Source: Liminaster sp017519885 (GTDB lineage Bacteria > Bacteroidota > Bacteroidia > Bacteroidales > UBA3663). Taken from it: DNA of 64,000 nucleotides. The translations under genes and the position numbers were made by a program. The notes beneath the pieces are model-generated. The model was not told the origin of the DNA, did no database searches, and worked only from the letters and a program-made list of their open reading frames with translations. Below, one piece after another: positions 1 to 8,069 of this stretch; positions within the stretch are counted from its first letter, which is position 1; each line of letters opens with the position of its first letter. Where the stretch lies: contig JAFWRO010000063.1 in assembly GCA_017519885.1 (NCBI GenBank), forward strand, positions 70,045-134,044, read 5' to 3'.

Positions 1-809
1 TCTTATCTTATAATGAGGCATCCACTGATATTGTGACGTGGAATGCCTTTGAACTGGATTATCCCGAAGACTATCCGTCTATCGATACGTGGCAGCCACT
101 GATGGATCTCATTGATTTCTGCTCAGATGTAACCCCTGATGAAGTTTTCGTCGAAGAGTATCAGGATTATTTCTATCTGAGCAACTTGATCGACTTTGTG
201 GTATTTGCCAATGCAATGTATATTAGGGACCATCTCTATTATAATACCTTCCTTTCGGTCATAGATATAAATCTGGCCCATCGCTTTCTTCTAACCCCAT
301 GGGATATGGACACTTCGCTGGGAGGCGATTTCAATGGCGCCTATCATGATGAAGTTGTAAATGTCGATCGTTTTGCACGTAGGGCTGGCCCATTCAATCG
401 GTTGGGAACCCAGAACATCGACGGATTCAACGACCTTCTTGCCGCCAAATGGAAAGAATACAGCGAAACGCTCTTCTCATGCGACAGCATATCTCGTCGT
501 TTGGACCATTATGCTGAGCAGTTTACCGTCTCAGGAGCTTGGGAAAGAGAACGCGCCAAGTGGAACGGTAATCCCGTTCCGCTTATGGAAAGTATTTACG
601 ACGAACTGGAGTATGTGAAAGACTGGTACGCCAGAAATTACGACAACCTCTGCGACCAATACGGCACAAATGGTATAGACAGCATCCATTCGGACGAAAA
701 TCCTTCCTCCCACAGCGGCATCTATACGCTTGACGGTAGAAAGTTCGAAGGTAATGTGATGCAGAAAGGCATCTACATCGTAAATGGTAAGAAAGTGGTG
801 GTGAAATGA
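1..809 (+). CDS. CotH-like secreted protein, C-terminal part (5' end outside window)
   Basis: The reading frame is open to the left edge, so the gene begins before the window; a GTG at 33 is only an internal codon. The visible 260 or so residues resemble the C-terminal half of CotH-kinase-family proteins: the segment FLLTPWDMDTSLGG (about residues 86-99 counted from the GTG) fits the family's conserved 'P.DMD.sfG' site, where acidic residues bind metal and ATP. The last 30 residues form a short tail, IYTLDGRKF followed by GIYIVNGKKVVVK, which is the type found at the ends of many secreted Prevotella proteins and is probably a secretion/anchoring signal. CotH proteins are protein kinases in Bacillus; in Bacteroidetes their substrates are unknown. 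The family call is moderately firm, the substrate is not known. Confidence 0.7.
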   Translation, partial: LSYNEASTDIVTWNAFELDYPEDYPSIDTWQPLMDLIDFCSDVTPDEVFVEEYQDYFYLSNLIDFVVFANAMYIRDHLYYNTFLSVIDINLAHRFLLTPWDMDTSLGGDFNGAYHDEVVNVDRFARRAGPFNRLGTQNIDGFNDLLAAKWKEYSETLFSCDSISRRLDHYAEQFTVSGAWERERAKWNGNPVPLMESIYDELEYVKDWYARNYDNLCDQYGTNGIDSIHSDENPSSHSGIYTLDGRKFEGNVMQKGIYIVNGKKVVVK

Positions 810-812
810 TAA

Positions 813-1222
813 GTATGACCATTTTTGGCCAAGAAAGGTTATTCTTCTCCAGTAGCATACCCTTTTTCGGCCAAGAAAGGGTATGCTCCTACCTCGGCAT
901 AACCAATCTTGGCCAAGAAAGGGTATGCTTCGACTGCGGCATAACCAATCCTGGCCGAAAAAGGGTATGCTCCGACCGCGGCATAACCAATCTTGGCCAA
1001 GAAAGGGTATGCTTCAACCGCGGCATGACCAATCTTTGCCAAAAAAGGGTATGCTACGACTGCGGTATAACCAATCTTGGCCGAAAAAGGGTATGCGCCG
1101 ATAGGATAAAGCACTCTGACGGCCGACAGAGTGCTTTATCAGATGGGATTATACCCAATCTTGGCCGAAAACGGGTATGCGCCGACCGAAGCATAACCAA
1201 TCTTGGCCAGAAAAGGGTATGC
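813..1222. repeat. Phased array of 42-bp palindromic repeats
   Basis: Units begin at 813 (degenerate), 855, 897, 939, 981, 1023, 1065, 1149 and 1191, an exact 42-bp phase. Each has a 32-bp near-palindrome that opens with GCATAACC, is centred on CTTGGCCAAG, and closes with GGGTATGC, followed by a 10-bp linker of type TTCGACTGCG. The slot at 1107 is occupied by a different perfect hairpin (1105-1140), so the phase is kept across it. Because 42 is a multiple of three, ORFs run through on both strands; they look like by-products of the repeat. The array lies between the CotH-like gene and the 3' end of ndk. Confidence 0.9.
1105..1140. repeat. Perfect 14-bp-stem hairpin inside the 42-bp array
   Basis: GATAAAGCACTCTG (1105-1118) pairs perfectly with CAGAGTGCTTTATC (1127-1140) around an 8-nt loop ACGGCCGA. 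Its sequence is unrelated to the neighbouring units, yet it sits where the next 42-bp unit should be. It has no T-run on either side, so it is not a clear terminator. Confidence 0.85.
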
Positions 1223-1292
1223 CGCTTCGATAGTTCGGTCATTCTCAATTCCGACAATAGGCTGCACATGATTATAGCTGAAAACATAAAAC

Positions 1293-1322
1293 CACGGAAA
1301 TCAATAGTTGCTGATTTCCGTG
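1293..1322. terminator. Hairpin between the repeat array and ndk
   Basis: CACGGAAATCA (1293-1303) pairs with TGATTTCCGTG (1312-1322), an 11-bp stem with an 8-nt loop. On the plus side it is followed by ATTTTTG, on the minus side by GTTTTATGTTTT. It lies 38 bp beyond the ndk stop codon and probably ends ndk transcription; it may act in both directions. Confidence 0.6.
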
Positions 1323-1359
1323 ATTTTTGTCATTTGGAAGGTTCTGGAACGATGAGGCT

Positions 1360-1824
1360 TTATTTGGCCTCTCCTTCACCATAGACGTAAGCAAATGCAC
1401 CGCTGGTGTATTCGAAGATTTCGTCATCGCGGAAGAATCGTTTGAGCTCGATCTCGGCGTTGGAAGTAGAGTCGCTGGCATGAACGATGTTCTGCTGATT
1501 GCTCATCGAGTAATCGCCACGAATGGTGCCAGGGGCTGCTTCGCGGCCGTTGGTCGAGCCGGTCATGGTGCGTACCACTTGCACAGCATCACGTCCTTCG
1601 AGAGCGAGGGCAATGACGGGAGAGGTCTGCATAGAGGCAGCAAGGGCAGGGAAGAATGGACGATCAACGAGGTGGGCATAGTGCTCGCGCAGGATCTCGT
1701 CGGAGAGCTGCATCATCTTCATACCTGCAATGCGGAGTCCGCGGCGCTCAAAACGGTTCACGATCTCGCCAATCAGCTGACGCTGTACGCAGCTGGGCTT
1801 GAGTAATACAAGGGTTTTTTCCAT
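1360..1824 (-). CDS. ndk: Nucleoside diphosphate kinase
   Basis: A 154-aa protein starting MEKTLVLLKPS, the usual length and opening of NDK. It transfers the gamma phosphate of ATP to other (deoxy)nucleoside diphosphates in the cytoplasm. The catalytic histidine is H115 in NIVHASDS, and K9 in the LLKP segment is the conserved phosphate-binding lysine. The frame is open 35 codons further upstream, but that stretch is AT-rich, overlaps the promoter box and has no family similarity, so the start at 1824 is chosen. The gene is transcribed alone, with the CAAATATA box at 1875-1882 (TATATTTG on the minus strand) upstream. Confidence 0.97.
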   Translation of the reverse strand: MEKTLVLLKPSCVQRQLIGEIVNRFERRGLRIAGMKMMQLSDEILREHYAHLVDRPFFPALAASMQTSPVIALALEGRDAVQVVRTMTGSTNGREAAPGTIRGDYSMSNQQNIVHASDSTSNAEIELKRFFRDDEIFEYTSGAFAYVYGEGEAK

Positions 1825-1874
1825 ATTGGTAATGATTTGATGGGTGAGGTATTGATTGTTGTTGTTTTGTGGTG

Positions 1875-1882
1875 GCAAATAT
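1875..1882 (-). promoter_or_regulatory. Putative -7 box for ndk
   Basis: The minus strand reads TATATTTG, matching the Bacteroidetes -7 consensus TAnnTTTG, about 50 bp before the chosen ndk start. A clear -33 TTTG at the normal distance was not found. Confidence 0.45.
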
Positions 1883-2128
1883 AAATATTGTTTTTGAGAA
1901 AATAGAGCATTTAGGACAGTTTTTTTCAATTATCACAACATTTGACCATTTTTTTGCATCAAATATTCGGATAAATGCAAGCGGAGTTGACAAGGTTGGG
2001 GATGATGGATGAGTTTTAACGGTATAGTGCTATTTTCTGAAGGCTTGATTTGGTGGAATGGATGTTTTTTTGTTCCTTTGTAGTGAACATTTCGACTAAT
2101 TAAAACAAAAGCGGATAATAACATGAGT

Positions 2129-2269
2129 GGTCGCATAGCTCAAAATTATAGAAAAATTAAATCAAAAAATTGTAAGAAAAACGGGACAGTGTTGGTTACG
2201 GCTATTATATGCTAACTTTTTTTGATAATTTTTTTAATCAATTTTCTTATAATTTTGAGCGAAGCGACC
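2129..2269. mobile_element. MITE-like 141-bp inverted-repeat element
   Basis: The outer arms match: GGTCGCATAGCTCAAAATTATA (first 20 bases 2129-2148) against the reverse complement of the right end, which reads GGTCGCTTCGCTCAAAATTA. The pairing continues with mismatches through AT-rich DNA toward the centre, so nearly the whole 141 bp could fold into one long hairpin. It has no coding capacity. No target-site duplication is evident. It lies between ndk and the gene at 2315 in a 490-bp intergenic region that otherwise shows only AT-rich sequence. Confidence 0.55.
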
Positions 2270-2314
2270 CCTTGAACAAAGTTGTTATATAGAAGCATAT
2301 AAAAATATACTAAT

Positions 2315-2968
2315 ATGAAAGAACCTAAAACGTCGGAGACTGCAATGGTGAAGCAGAAGGCTCCTGGATTGAAACAGATTGAGTTGTGTGCCGATGGTAA
2401 ATACCGCTGGATCTATGAGTTCAACATGTTGAAGAATCCTACCATCTTCTTCACGGTACTGAACATCTTTGGTGTGCTCATTCTGGTTCAGGTGTTCTTG
2501 ATGGTTATTTTGGGGCTCAAAGATGATGACAGCCTGCTCGATGCCTTGAAGTCGGCGGGTACTGTAGCACTGGTTATGCTGGCCATCTTCTTTGTGCTGA
2601 CGCTGCTGGGTTATCTTGTGGTTGCCGCTCGCTACAATTGGAAGTACGTGGTGTTGTTCGAGATGGACCACGAAGGCATCTTGCATCGGCAACTGAAAGA
2701 CCAGGTGAAGAAAGGCCAAGCGTTGGGCTGGATTACGGCGATGGTGGGTGCGGTAGGAGGAAGCCTCACAGCGACGGGTGCAGGAATATTGGCTGCCACC
2801 AAGGAGTCTAGTTACTCGACATTTTCGGCAGTGCGAAGCGTAAAGCCTTATCGTTGGCGTCATGTAATCAAGGTGAACGAGCCGTTCTGCCTGAACCAGA
2901 TTTATGTGGATGAAGATTTCGATTTTGTTCTCGACTTCATCCGTTCACATTGTCCGAAGGCAAAGTAA
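2315..2968 (+). CDS. Hypothetical two-segment inner-membrane protein
   Basis: A 217-aa protein I do not recognise. Two hydrophobic segments are visible, at about residues 45-67 (TVLNIFGVLILVQVFLMVIL) and 87-110 (VALVMLAIFFVLTLLGYLVV). They are followed by a soluble region with a glycine/alanine-rich hydrophobic patch (about 138-160) and a C-terminal part ending in IRSHCPKAK. The arrangement suggests a small membrane-anchored protein with a C-terminal cytoplasmic domain, possibly PH-like, but this is only a shape argument. It is transcribed toward the GT2 gene and ends one base from it, so the two genes are convergent without room for a separate terminator. Confidence 0.75.
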   Translation: MKEPKTSETAMVKQKAPGLKQIELCADGKYRWIYEFNMLKNPTIFFTVLNIFGVLILVQVFLMVILGLKDDDSLLDALKSAGTVALVMLAIFFVLTLLGYLVVAARYNWKYVVLFEMDHEGILHRQLKDQVKKGQALGWITAMVGAVGGSLTATGAGILAATKESSYSTFSAVRSVKPYRWRHVIKVNEPFCLNQIYVDEDFDFVLDFIRSHCPKAK

Positions 2969-2969
2969 C

Positions 2970-3683
2970 TCAAAGGATGCGACGCAGCAGGTGATAGGCG
3001 AGATAGAGCCGGTAATGAATGCGGAACATCCAGGGCTTGTGCTCGTTTTGTCCGCCTTGTGAGGTATTGCCGGCGTGGCGACGGTAGTAGATGAGAGGTT
3101 CGTCGAGCACTTTGGCTTTTCCGATAGCAGCAGCGCAGAGGAAGAGCCAGTTGTCGTGGGTACAGAGCAGATGATTGGAAGGAAAGGGGAGAGCCTTGGC
3201 AAGCACTTCCTTGCGGATGGCAAGACAGCAACCGAGAAAACTGAAGCGGATGAGATTGCCCGTGAGGTTGCGAAAGATATGTCCCTTGATTTGGTAATAG
3301 GAAGGAGCAATGGCTTTCAGATTGGCATCGGTAACAATGGCATCGTGCGCAACAACCGAATAGCCTTCGTCACGCAGATAATGGACAATGGTCTCGACCT
3401 TGTTGGGTAACCACACATCATCCTGGTCACAAATGAAGATATAATCGCCCTGCGCATGTCGCAGGGCGTTTTCGAAGTTGGCCGTGTAGCATCGCTGGCT
3501 CTGATTGAGAACAATGCGTATGCGCGGATCACCAAATGCCCTGACGACATCGAGAGTGCCATCGGTGGAGCCGTCGTCTGATATGATGATCTCATCATTA
3601 TCAGACAACTGAGCACAAATCGAGGCAAGTTGCTCGGTGATATAGGGTGCACCATTGTAGGTGGCTATGCATACGCTAATCAT
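2970..3683 (-). CDS. Family 2 glycosyltransferase
   Basis: A 237-aa GT2 (GT-A fold) protein. It opens with ISVCIATYNGAPYI, has the nucleotide-sugar aspartates in IISDDGSTDGT (about residues 33-43), and the metal-binding DQDD in FICDQDDVWLP (about 85-95). Such enzymes move a sugar from a nucleotide donor to a growing glycan; donor and acceptor cannot be read from the sequence. The start at 3683 is chosen because it overlaps the preceding GT4 stop by 8 nt and starts the canonical fold; 30 extra codons upstream are inside the GT4 gene. It is the last gene of the fbp-holB-GT4-GT2 transcription unit and likely acts with the GT4 enzyme on a surface glycan. Confidence 0.9.
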   Translation of the reverse strand: MISVCIATYNGAPYITEQLASICAQLSDNDEIIISDDGSTDGTLDVVRAFGDPRIRIVLNQSQRCYTANFENALRHAQGDYIFICDQDDVWLPNKVETIVHYLRDEGYSVVAHDAIVTDANLKAIAPSYYQIKGHIFRNLTGNLIRFSFLGCCLAIRKEVLAKALPFPSNHLLCTHDNWLFLCAAAIGKAKVLDEPLIYYRRHAGNTSQGGQNEHKPWMFRIHYRLYLAYHLLRRIL

Positions 3684-4923
3684 TGTTCTTCTGGGTAACT
3701 GTCTCCCAGATGGCTTGACGTCGCTGGGCAAGAATCTTACGTGAGTATTTCTCTTCAAATATGCGGCGAGCACCAGTGGTGAGACGCTGACGCAGCTGGT
3801 CGTCGCGCATCACACGTCGTAGGGCTTCGGCAAACTGTTCAGGAGTATCGGCAATGAGGCAAGCTTCGCCATCTGGGAACTCGATGCCTTCGACACCCAC
3901 GGAGGTGGTGATGATGGGAGCACCGAGAGCAGCAGCCTCAAGAATTTTCATACGCATGCCGCTGCCAGAGAGGATGGGAACAATCATGATGCTGTTGTTG
4001 GCCACCATGTCGAGACGCTCGACGAAGCCCAGGAGGTTGACTTTGACATTGCTGAGGTTGACATGGCGCACCCATCGTTCGTCCCAGCCTTTACCCACGA
4101 TATCGAGGCTGCGTGCCAGACCACCTTTTTTCCAGTTGATACGTGGAGCCACCTTGTTGAGGAACCATTCCATGCCCTCGAGGTTGGGTGTATGACTGGT
4201 ACCACCCACGAAGACGACGCGTCGGTTCCACTTGTTATAGTTGAGTGTCGGCGTATTGATGGCGAGGGTTGAAGTGTAGAGTGGGACGGTGAGACCGACA
4301 TTCGCAAGTTGCTGGCGATCGACATCGGTGACGGTGACTACGGCATCGTACTTGTTGCAATCGCGTATTTCCTCCACTTCGATGAACTTCTGCAGTCGTG
4401 CTTCCTTACGGCTGAGACTGTAGGGTTGGAGGAAACGGTCGTTGCGCACAAAGCGCAGTTCGTGGTGAATGAAGATTTTCTTGAGTCCTTTGGGAAGGAT
4501 GTCCGCCATCTTGAGGTATTGGTAGAATTCAACCTGGAAGAGGTCGGGTTTCTTTTCGTTGATGATTGAGTTGATAAAACGCTTGAAGTCACCCGTCATA
4601 TAATAACCATAGTGCTGCAGGATGCGGTCAATCTGGAATCGGCGGTTGTCGGCACGGAACTTGAGGTTGAAGGCTCGACGAGCCTTGTCAAAGAAGAACC
4701 GTGGATGGATGAGCTGTCGTCGGTAGGGATAAGGGCGCAGATCAACGTCGGGCCACAACTGCTGCAGTTCGTGCATGGCTGTGCGGGTGTTGTCGGCGTT
4801 TTCGGGAAAGATGAGCGTGATGTCGTTATCGTTGCGAAGCTCCTCGATCATATTGAATACGCCCTGAGCGCCGCCCGAGGTGAGCGGATAAGGGAGAACG
4901 ATGGAGGCGATAATGACTTTCAT
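3676..4923 (-). CDS. Family 4-type (GT-B) glycosyltransferase
   Basis: A 415-aa protein with the two-domain GT-B plan. The N-terminus (MKVIIASIVLPYPLTSGG) contains the acceptor-side loop with paired glycines. The C-terminal donor domain carries VVFVGGTSHTPN (about 237-248), LGFVERLD, and the E-x7-E-like region PILSGSGMRMKILEAAALG (about 318-336) followed by GAPIITTSVGVEGI. This places it near the GT4 family, retaining enzymes of polysaccharide or glycoprotein assembly at the cytoplasmic membrane. Its start overlaps the holB stop by 4 nt (ATGA) and its end overlaps the GT2 start, so translation of the three is probably coupled. Confidence 0.9.
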   Translation of the reverse strand: MKVIIASIVLPYPLTSGGAQGVFNMIEELRNDNDITLIFPENADNTRTAMHELQQLWPDVDLRPYPYRRQLIHPRFFFDKARRAFNLKFRADNRRFQIDRILQHYGYYMTGDFKRFINSIINEKKPDLFQVEFYQYLKMADILPKGLKKIFIHHELRFVRNDRFLQPYSLSRKEARLQKFIEVEEIRDCNKYDAVVTVTDVDRQQLANVGLTVPLYTSTLAINTPTLNYNKWNRRVVFVGGTSHTPNLEGMEWFLNKVAPRINWKKGGLARSLDIVGKGWDERWVRHVNLSNVKVNLLGFVERLDMVANNSIMIVPILSGSGMRMKILEAAALGAPIITTSVGVEGIEFPDGEACLIADTPEQFAEALRRVMRDDQLRQRLTTGARRIFEEKYSRKILAQRRQAIWETVTQKNND

Positions 4924-5975
4924 TGTTTCAATAGCATGATGAGCTTGAGCGAAAGGTCGAAGAAGATGATCTTGGCGGCTCCGTTCTGAGCGATGTCCTT
5001 TTCGGCTTGTGCCAGTTCGTTCATGATGCCTTCGACGTTGCGGTGGTTGACATAGAGATGGAAGCGCGACGAGAACTGTGCCTCCTGGTCGTCCATGTAG
5101 TTGACGCTCTGACCTTCAGGCATAGATACATTGAGGATAAAGTTCTCGCGGATCATCGACTGTGCATACTGCAGGAAGTCCTGTTGGCGTTGCCTTCCGA
5201 GACCAGCCATCTCAACACTCCAGTCGCGCATATCGAAAATACGGCGCATATAGCTCAAACGCATCATGGCGCAGAACTTGTCGAAGAAGTACTGACGCTC
5301 GTCGGGTTCGATGCGCGGCTGCATCCAGCATGGGTCGAGAGGTGGGATATTAAGGCGTTGGCAGCGGCTGAGAATGGTGCCAAGTACACGGTCGGGATCG
5401 TTGCTGACCAGCAGGAAGAACGTTTTTGGATAAGGTTCCTCGATAATCTTAAGCAACTTGTTGGAGGCAGTTTCGTTGATCTTTTCTGGCAGCCAGATGA
5501 TCATCACGCGCTTGTCACTTTCGTAGGGTTTGGTGGAGAGGATGCGGATGATGCTCGATGCCTCTGCCTTGTAGATCTGCGCATTCTTGCCTTCATCGCT
5601 GATGAACTTGACCCAATCGGTATAGGTTATGTCGGGGCGACGTAACAGTATGTCGCGCCACTCGGCGATGTAGTCAAGACTGACGGCGGAGTCGTCGCCC
5701 GACTGGCCTTTACGGTTGACAACGGGAAAGGCGAAGTGGAGGTCGGGGTGCTGCAACTTGTGGATTTGCAGACAGTGGGGACAACGCTCGCAAGGCTCGC
5801 CGTCGGGAGTATGGTTTTCGCAAAGGATGTACTGGGCAGCTGTGAGAGCCAGCGTCAAGGCTCCCGAACCTTCACGTCCGGATATCAACAAGGCATGAGG
5901 CATGCGGTCGTTGTCAATCGCATCCCTCAATTGCTGGGCAGCAGCCTGCTGTCCTGTGATATCCTTGAATAACAT
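4920..5975 (-). CDS. holB: DNA polymerase III delta' subunit-like clamp-loader protein
   Basis: A 351-aa AAA+ protein. The N-terminus MLFKDITGQQAAAQQLRDAI fits the first helix of clamp-loader subunits. The P-loop position reads GREGSGALTLA and lacks the lysine of a functional Walker A, as expected for delta', which does not hydrolyse ATP. Four cysteines in C-x8-C-x2-C-x2-C (about residues 51-66) form the zinc module. The sensor-1 and SRC-like region reads LGTILSRCQRLNIPP (about 197-211). It helps load the sliding clamp in the replisome. The start follows the fbp stop without any gap, so it is co-transcribed with fbp, an unusual partnership. Confidence 0.88.
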   Translation of the reverse strand: MLFKDITGQQAAAQQLRDAIDNDRMPHALLISGREGSGALTLALTAAQYILCENHTPDGEPCERCPHCLQIHKLQHPDLHFAFPVVNRKGQSGDDSAVSLDYIAEWRDILLRRPDITYTDWVKFISDEGKNAQIYKAEASSIIRILSTKPYESDKRVMIIWLPEKINETASNKLLKIIEEPYPKTFFLLVSNDPDRVLGTILSRCQRLNIPPLDPCWMQPRIEPDERQYFFDKFCAMMRLSYMRRIFDMRDWSVEMAGLGRQRQQDFLQYAQSMIRENFILNVSMPEGQSVNYMDDQEAQFSSRFHLYVNHRNVEGIMNELAQAEKDIAQNGAAKIIFFDLSLKLIMLLKQ

Positions 5976-7961
5976 TTACTTTTCTTTGATTACACCGTGA
6001 CGATAGGCCATGAGCAATTTCTGGAGATTATCGATCTGTAGTTGCAGATCCTTGCCAAGGTCGATGTCGCGAACGTAGATACGGTTGTACTTGAAGTCTT
6101 CAAGCTGGACGTGCGAGTGCACATCGACGCCTTCGACAATGGCTTTCTCGCGCGACTCGAAGTGCTCATGCTCGACGAGCTGGAGACCATGACTGTTATA
6201 AATGAGCGTGTAACCGGAGATGCCGGTTGTGGCATGATAGGGCTTGGAGAAACCTCCATCGATGACCAGACGGATGCCTTCGGCACGGATGGGCGACTCT
6301 CCCTTGTTGGTGCGCACGGGCACATGACCATTGATGATGTGTGCGCTGTTGTTGTCGAGACCGAATTCGCGGAGAATGGTCTGGCAGACTTCCTTGGTAT
6401 TGGCAAGTTCGAAGAAGGCACCTTTCTTCTCCTTGTAGAGTTCCTTGTCGTTGATAAAGTAACGCTCGAAGGTGGTCATCTTGTCCTTGTTGAAGAGCGG
6501 CGATTTGGGGCCACACCAGAGGTATAGCATATAGTCGAGCGCATCCTGATGATGCTTGTCGCCGCCTGTTGGGAAATATGCATCGCGTATCATCTGGTCG
6601 ATCTTGTCGAAAAGCGCACGGCCATGGTAAGTCTGTCCGTCGATCTCGACGTCTTCGAACGTGCCGTCAGGGTTCATCGGGATGGCAGCGTGGAAGAGGA
6701 GGTTGCCGTTGCGCACGAGGTAGAGCGAGCCCTTCTGATATAGCAGACGCAGGTGCTTCTGGAGCTCGGCTGAATTGCGGAACGAGTGAGCAAGCTGGTC
6801 CATGACTTCCTGTTCGCGGGTGCAGAGCTGGTAGGGGTCGGAGACGTTGAGCAGCGATGGCAGGTTCTTGTCGAGCAGTTCATAGACCTTGCCATCGAGG
6901 GTGATAGTTCCGGCCTTGGGGTCGATCTTGTCGAGCATCAGACGGTCGTCCATATGGTATTCGGGATGACGACGAATGATCTGACCTTCGAGTTTGAACT
7001 GGATGATGGAGATGGCCTTGTGCATCTTGGCCATCAATTGAGCAGAACGCTTCAGACGCGGATTGTTGTTGAAGTCCTTGGTCTGCCAGATGGTGCACGG
7101 GTCATCGCCATAGACCTCCATGGCGAGGTTGGCGAGAGGCAGAAGATTGATGCCATAGCCTTCCTCGAGCGTCTCGACATTGGCATAACGGATAGAGACG
7201 CGGAGCACCGATGCAATGAGTGCGAGGTTGCCTGCAGCGGCCCCCATCCATTCGATGTCGTGGTTGCCCCATTGGATGTCAAAATTGTGGTAGCGCGTGA
7301 GTGTGTCCATGATTTCCCAAGCACCCGGACCACGATCGAAGATGTCGCCTACAATGTGGAGCGAGTCGATGATGAGGCGGTGTAGGAGATAGCAGATGGA
7401 GATGATGAGTGCCTCGCTTCGTCCCACTTCGACTACAGAATTGATAATGGCATTGTAGTAGTCCTGGCGGTCGGGTTCTGCCTTGGCCTCATTAAGGAGT
7501 TCGGTGATGACGTAGGCAAACTCGGGATCGAGGAGTTTCTGGAGTTTCGAACGAGTATATTTGTGATTGACGAAACGAGCGAGTTCGACCAGCTGATGGA
7601 TGGTCATGCGATACCAGTCATCAAGGTCTTCAGGCTTCTGCTGACGCTTGACGAGCTCGAGTTTCTCTTCTGGATAATAGATGAGGGAGCAAAGTTCGCG
7701 CTTGTCACTGTCGCGCATAGCCATACCGAAGATGTCGATGACTTTGCGACGTATTTGTCCGGAAGCGTTGCGCAGCACGTGATTGAAAGCGTTGGCTTCG
7801 CCATGGATATCGCTCAAGAAGTGCTCGGTACCCTTCGGGAGGCTCATTATGGCCTGCAGATTGATGATCTCGGTCGAGACACTGTTGATGGTCGGGAATT
7901 TTTCACTCAGGAGCTCAAGATATCGCTTGTCTGCTCTGACTTCTTCAATAGTAAATGGCAT
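5976..7961 (-). CDS. fbp: Class III fructose-1,6-bisphosphatase
   Basis: A 661-aa protein of the size and type of Bacillus Fbp (class III), unrelated to the E. coli enzyme. Metallophosphoesterase motifs are visible: LSDIHGEANAF (about 49-59), VGDIFDRGPGA (about 203-213), WGNHDIEW (about 230-237), and INGHVPVR (about 551-558). It hydrolyses fructose 1,6-bisphosphate to fructose 6-phosphate, the committed gluconeogenic step, in the cytoplasm. It is the first gene of the leftward unit fbp-holB-GT4-GT2. A well-formed promoter lies at 8030-8061. Confidence 0.96.
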   Translation of the reverse strand: MPFTIEEVRADKRYLELLSEKFPTINSVSTEIINLQAIMSLPKGTEHFLSDIHGEANAFNHVLRNASGQIRRKVIDIFGMAMRDSDKRELCSLIYYPEEKLELVKRQQKPEDLDDWYRMTIHQLVELARFVNHKYTRSKLQKLLDPEFAYVITELLNEAKAEPDRQDYYNAIINSVVEVGRSEALIISICYLLHRLIIDSLHIVGDIFDRGPGAWEIMDTLTRYHNFDIQWGNHDIEWMGAAAGNLALIASVLRVSIRYANVETLEEGYGINLLPLANLAMEVYGDDPCTIWQTKDFNNNPRLKRSAQLMAKMHKAISIIQFKLEGQIIRRHPEYHMDDRLMLDKIDPKAGTITLDGKVYELLDKNLPSLLNVSDPYQLCTREQEVMDQLAHSFRNSAELQKHLRLLYQKGSLYLVRNGNLLFHAAIPMNPDGTFEDVEIDGQTYHGRALFDKIDQMIRDAYFPTGGDKHHQDALDYMLYLWCGPKSPLFNKDKMTTFERYFINDKELYKEKKGAFFELANTKEVCQTILREFGLDNNSAHIINGHVPVRTNKGESPIRAEGIRLVIDGGFSKPYHATTGISGYTLIYNSHGLQLVEHEHFESREKAIVEGVDVHSHVQLEDFKYNRIYVRDIDLGKDLQLQIDNLQKLLMAYRHGVIKEK

Positions 7962-8029
7962 GTCGAAATGATTATTTATTCAACGAAATCAAGGAAAACA
8001 TTTAAGGACGAATGTCGGAAAGTTCGCTG

Positions 8030-8061
8030 CAAAGATAATGCTTATTTTTCTTTTGACCAAA
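8030..8061 (-). promoter_or_regulatory. Promoter of the fbp operon
   Basis: On the minus strand TTTG (8061-8058), a 20-bp spacer, then TATCTTTG (8037-8030). This is a full match to the Bacteroidetes sigma form TTTG-N20-TAnnTTTG. It is about 70 bp before the fbp start. Confidence 0.8.
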
Positions 8062-8069
8062 TTTTTGAT

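Noticed and set aside
839..1114. Minus-strand frame of 91 codons through the same repeats
   Set aside because: It is the reverse reading of the repeat array. No start context or conserved protein is evident.
813..1222. CRISPR array
   Set aside because: Units are near-palindromes joined by 10-bp linkers that are similar to each other. There are no unique spacers of 25-40 bp and no cas genes.
806..1384. Plus-strand frame of 192 codons through the 42-bp repeats
   Set aside because: The unit is a multiple of three so frames stay open on both strands; the sequence is a palindrome array and the frame ends inside ndk antisense.
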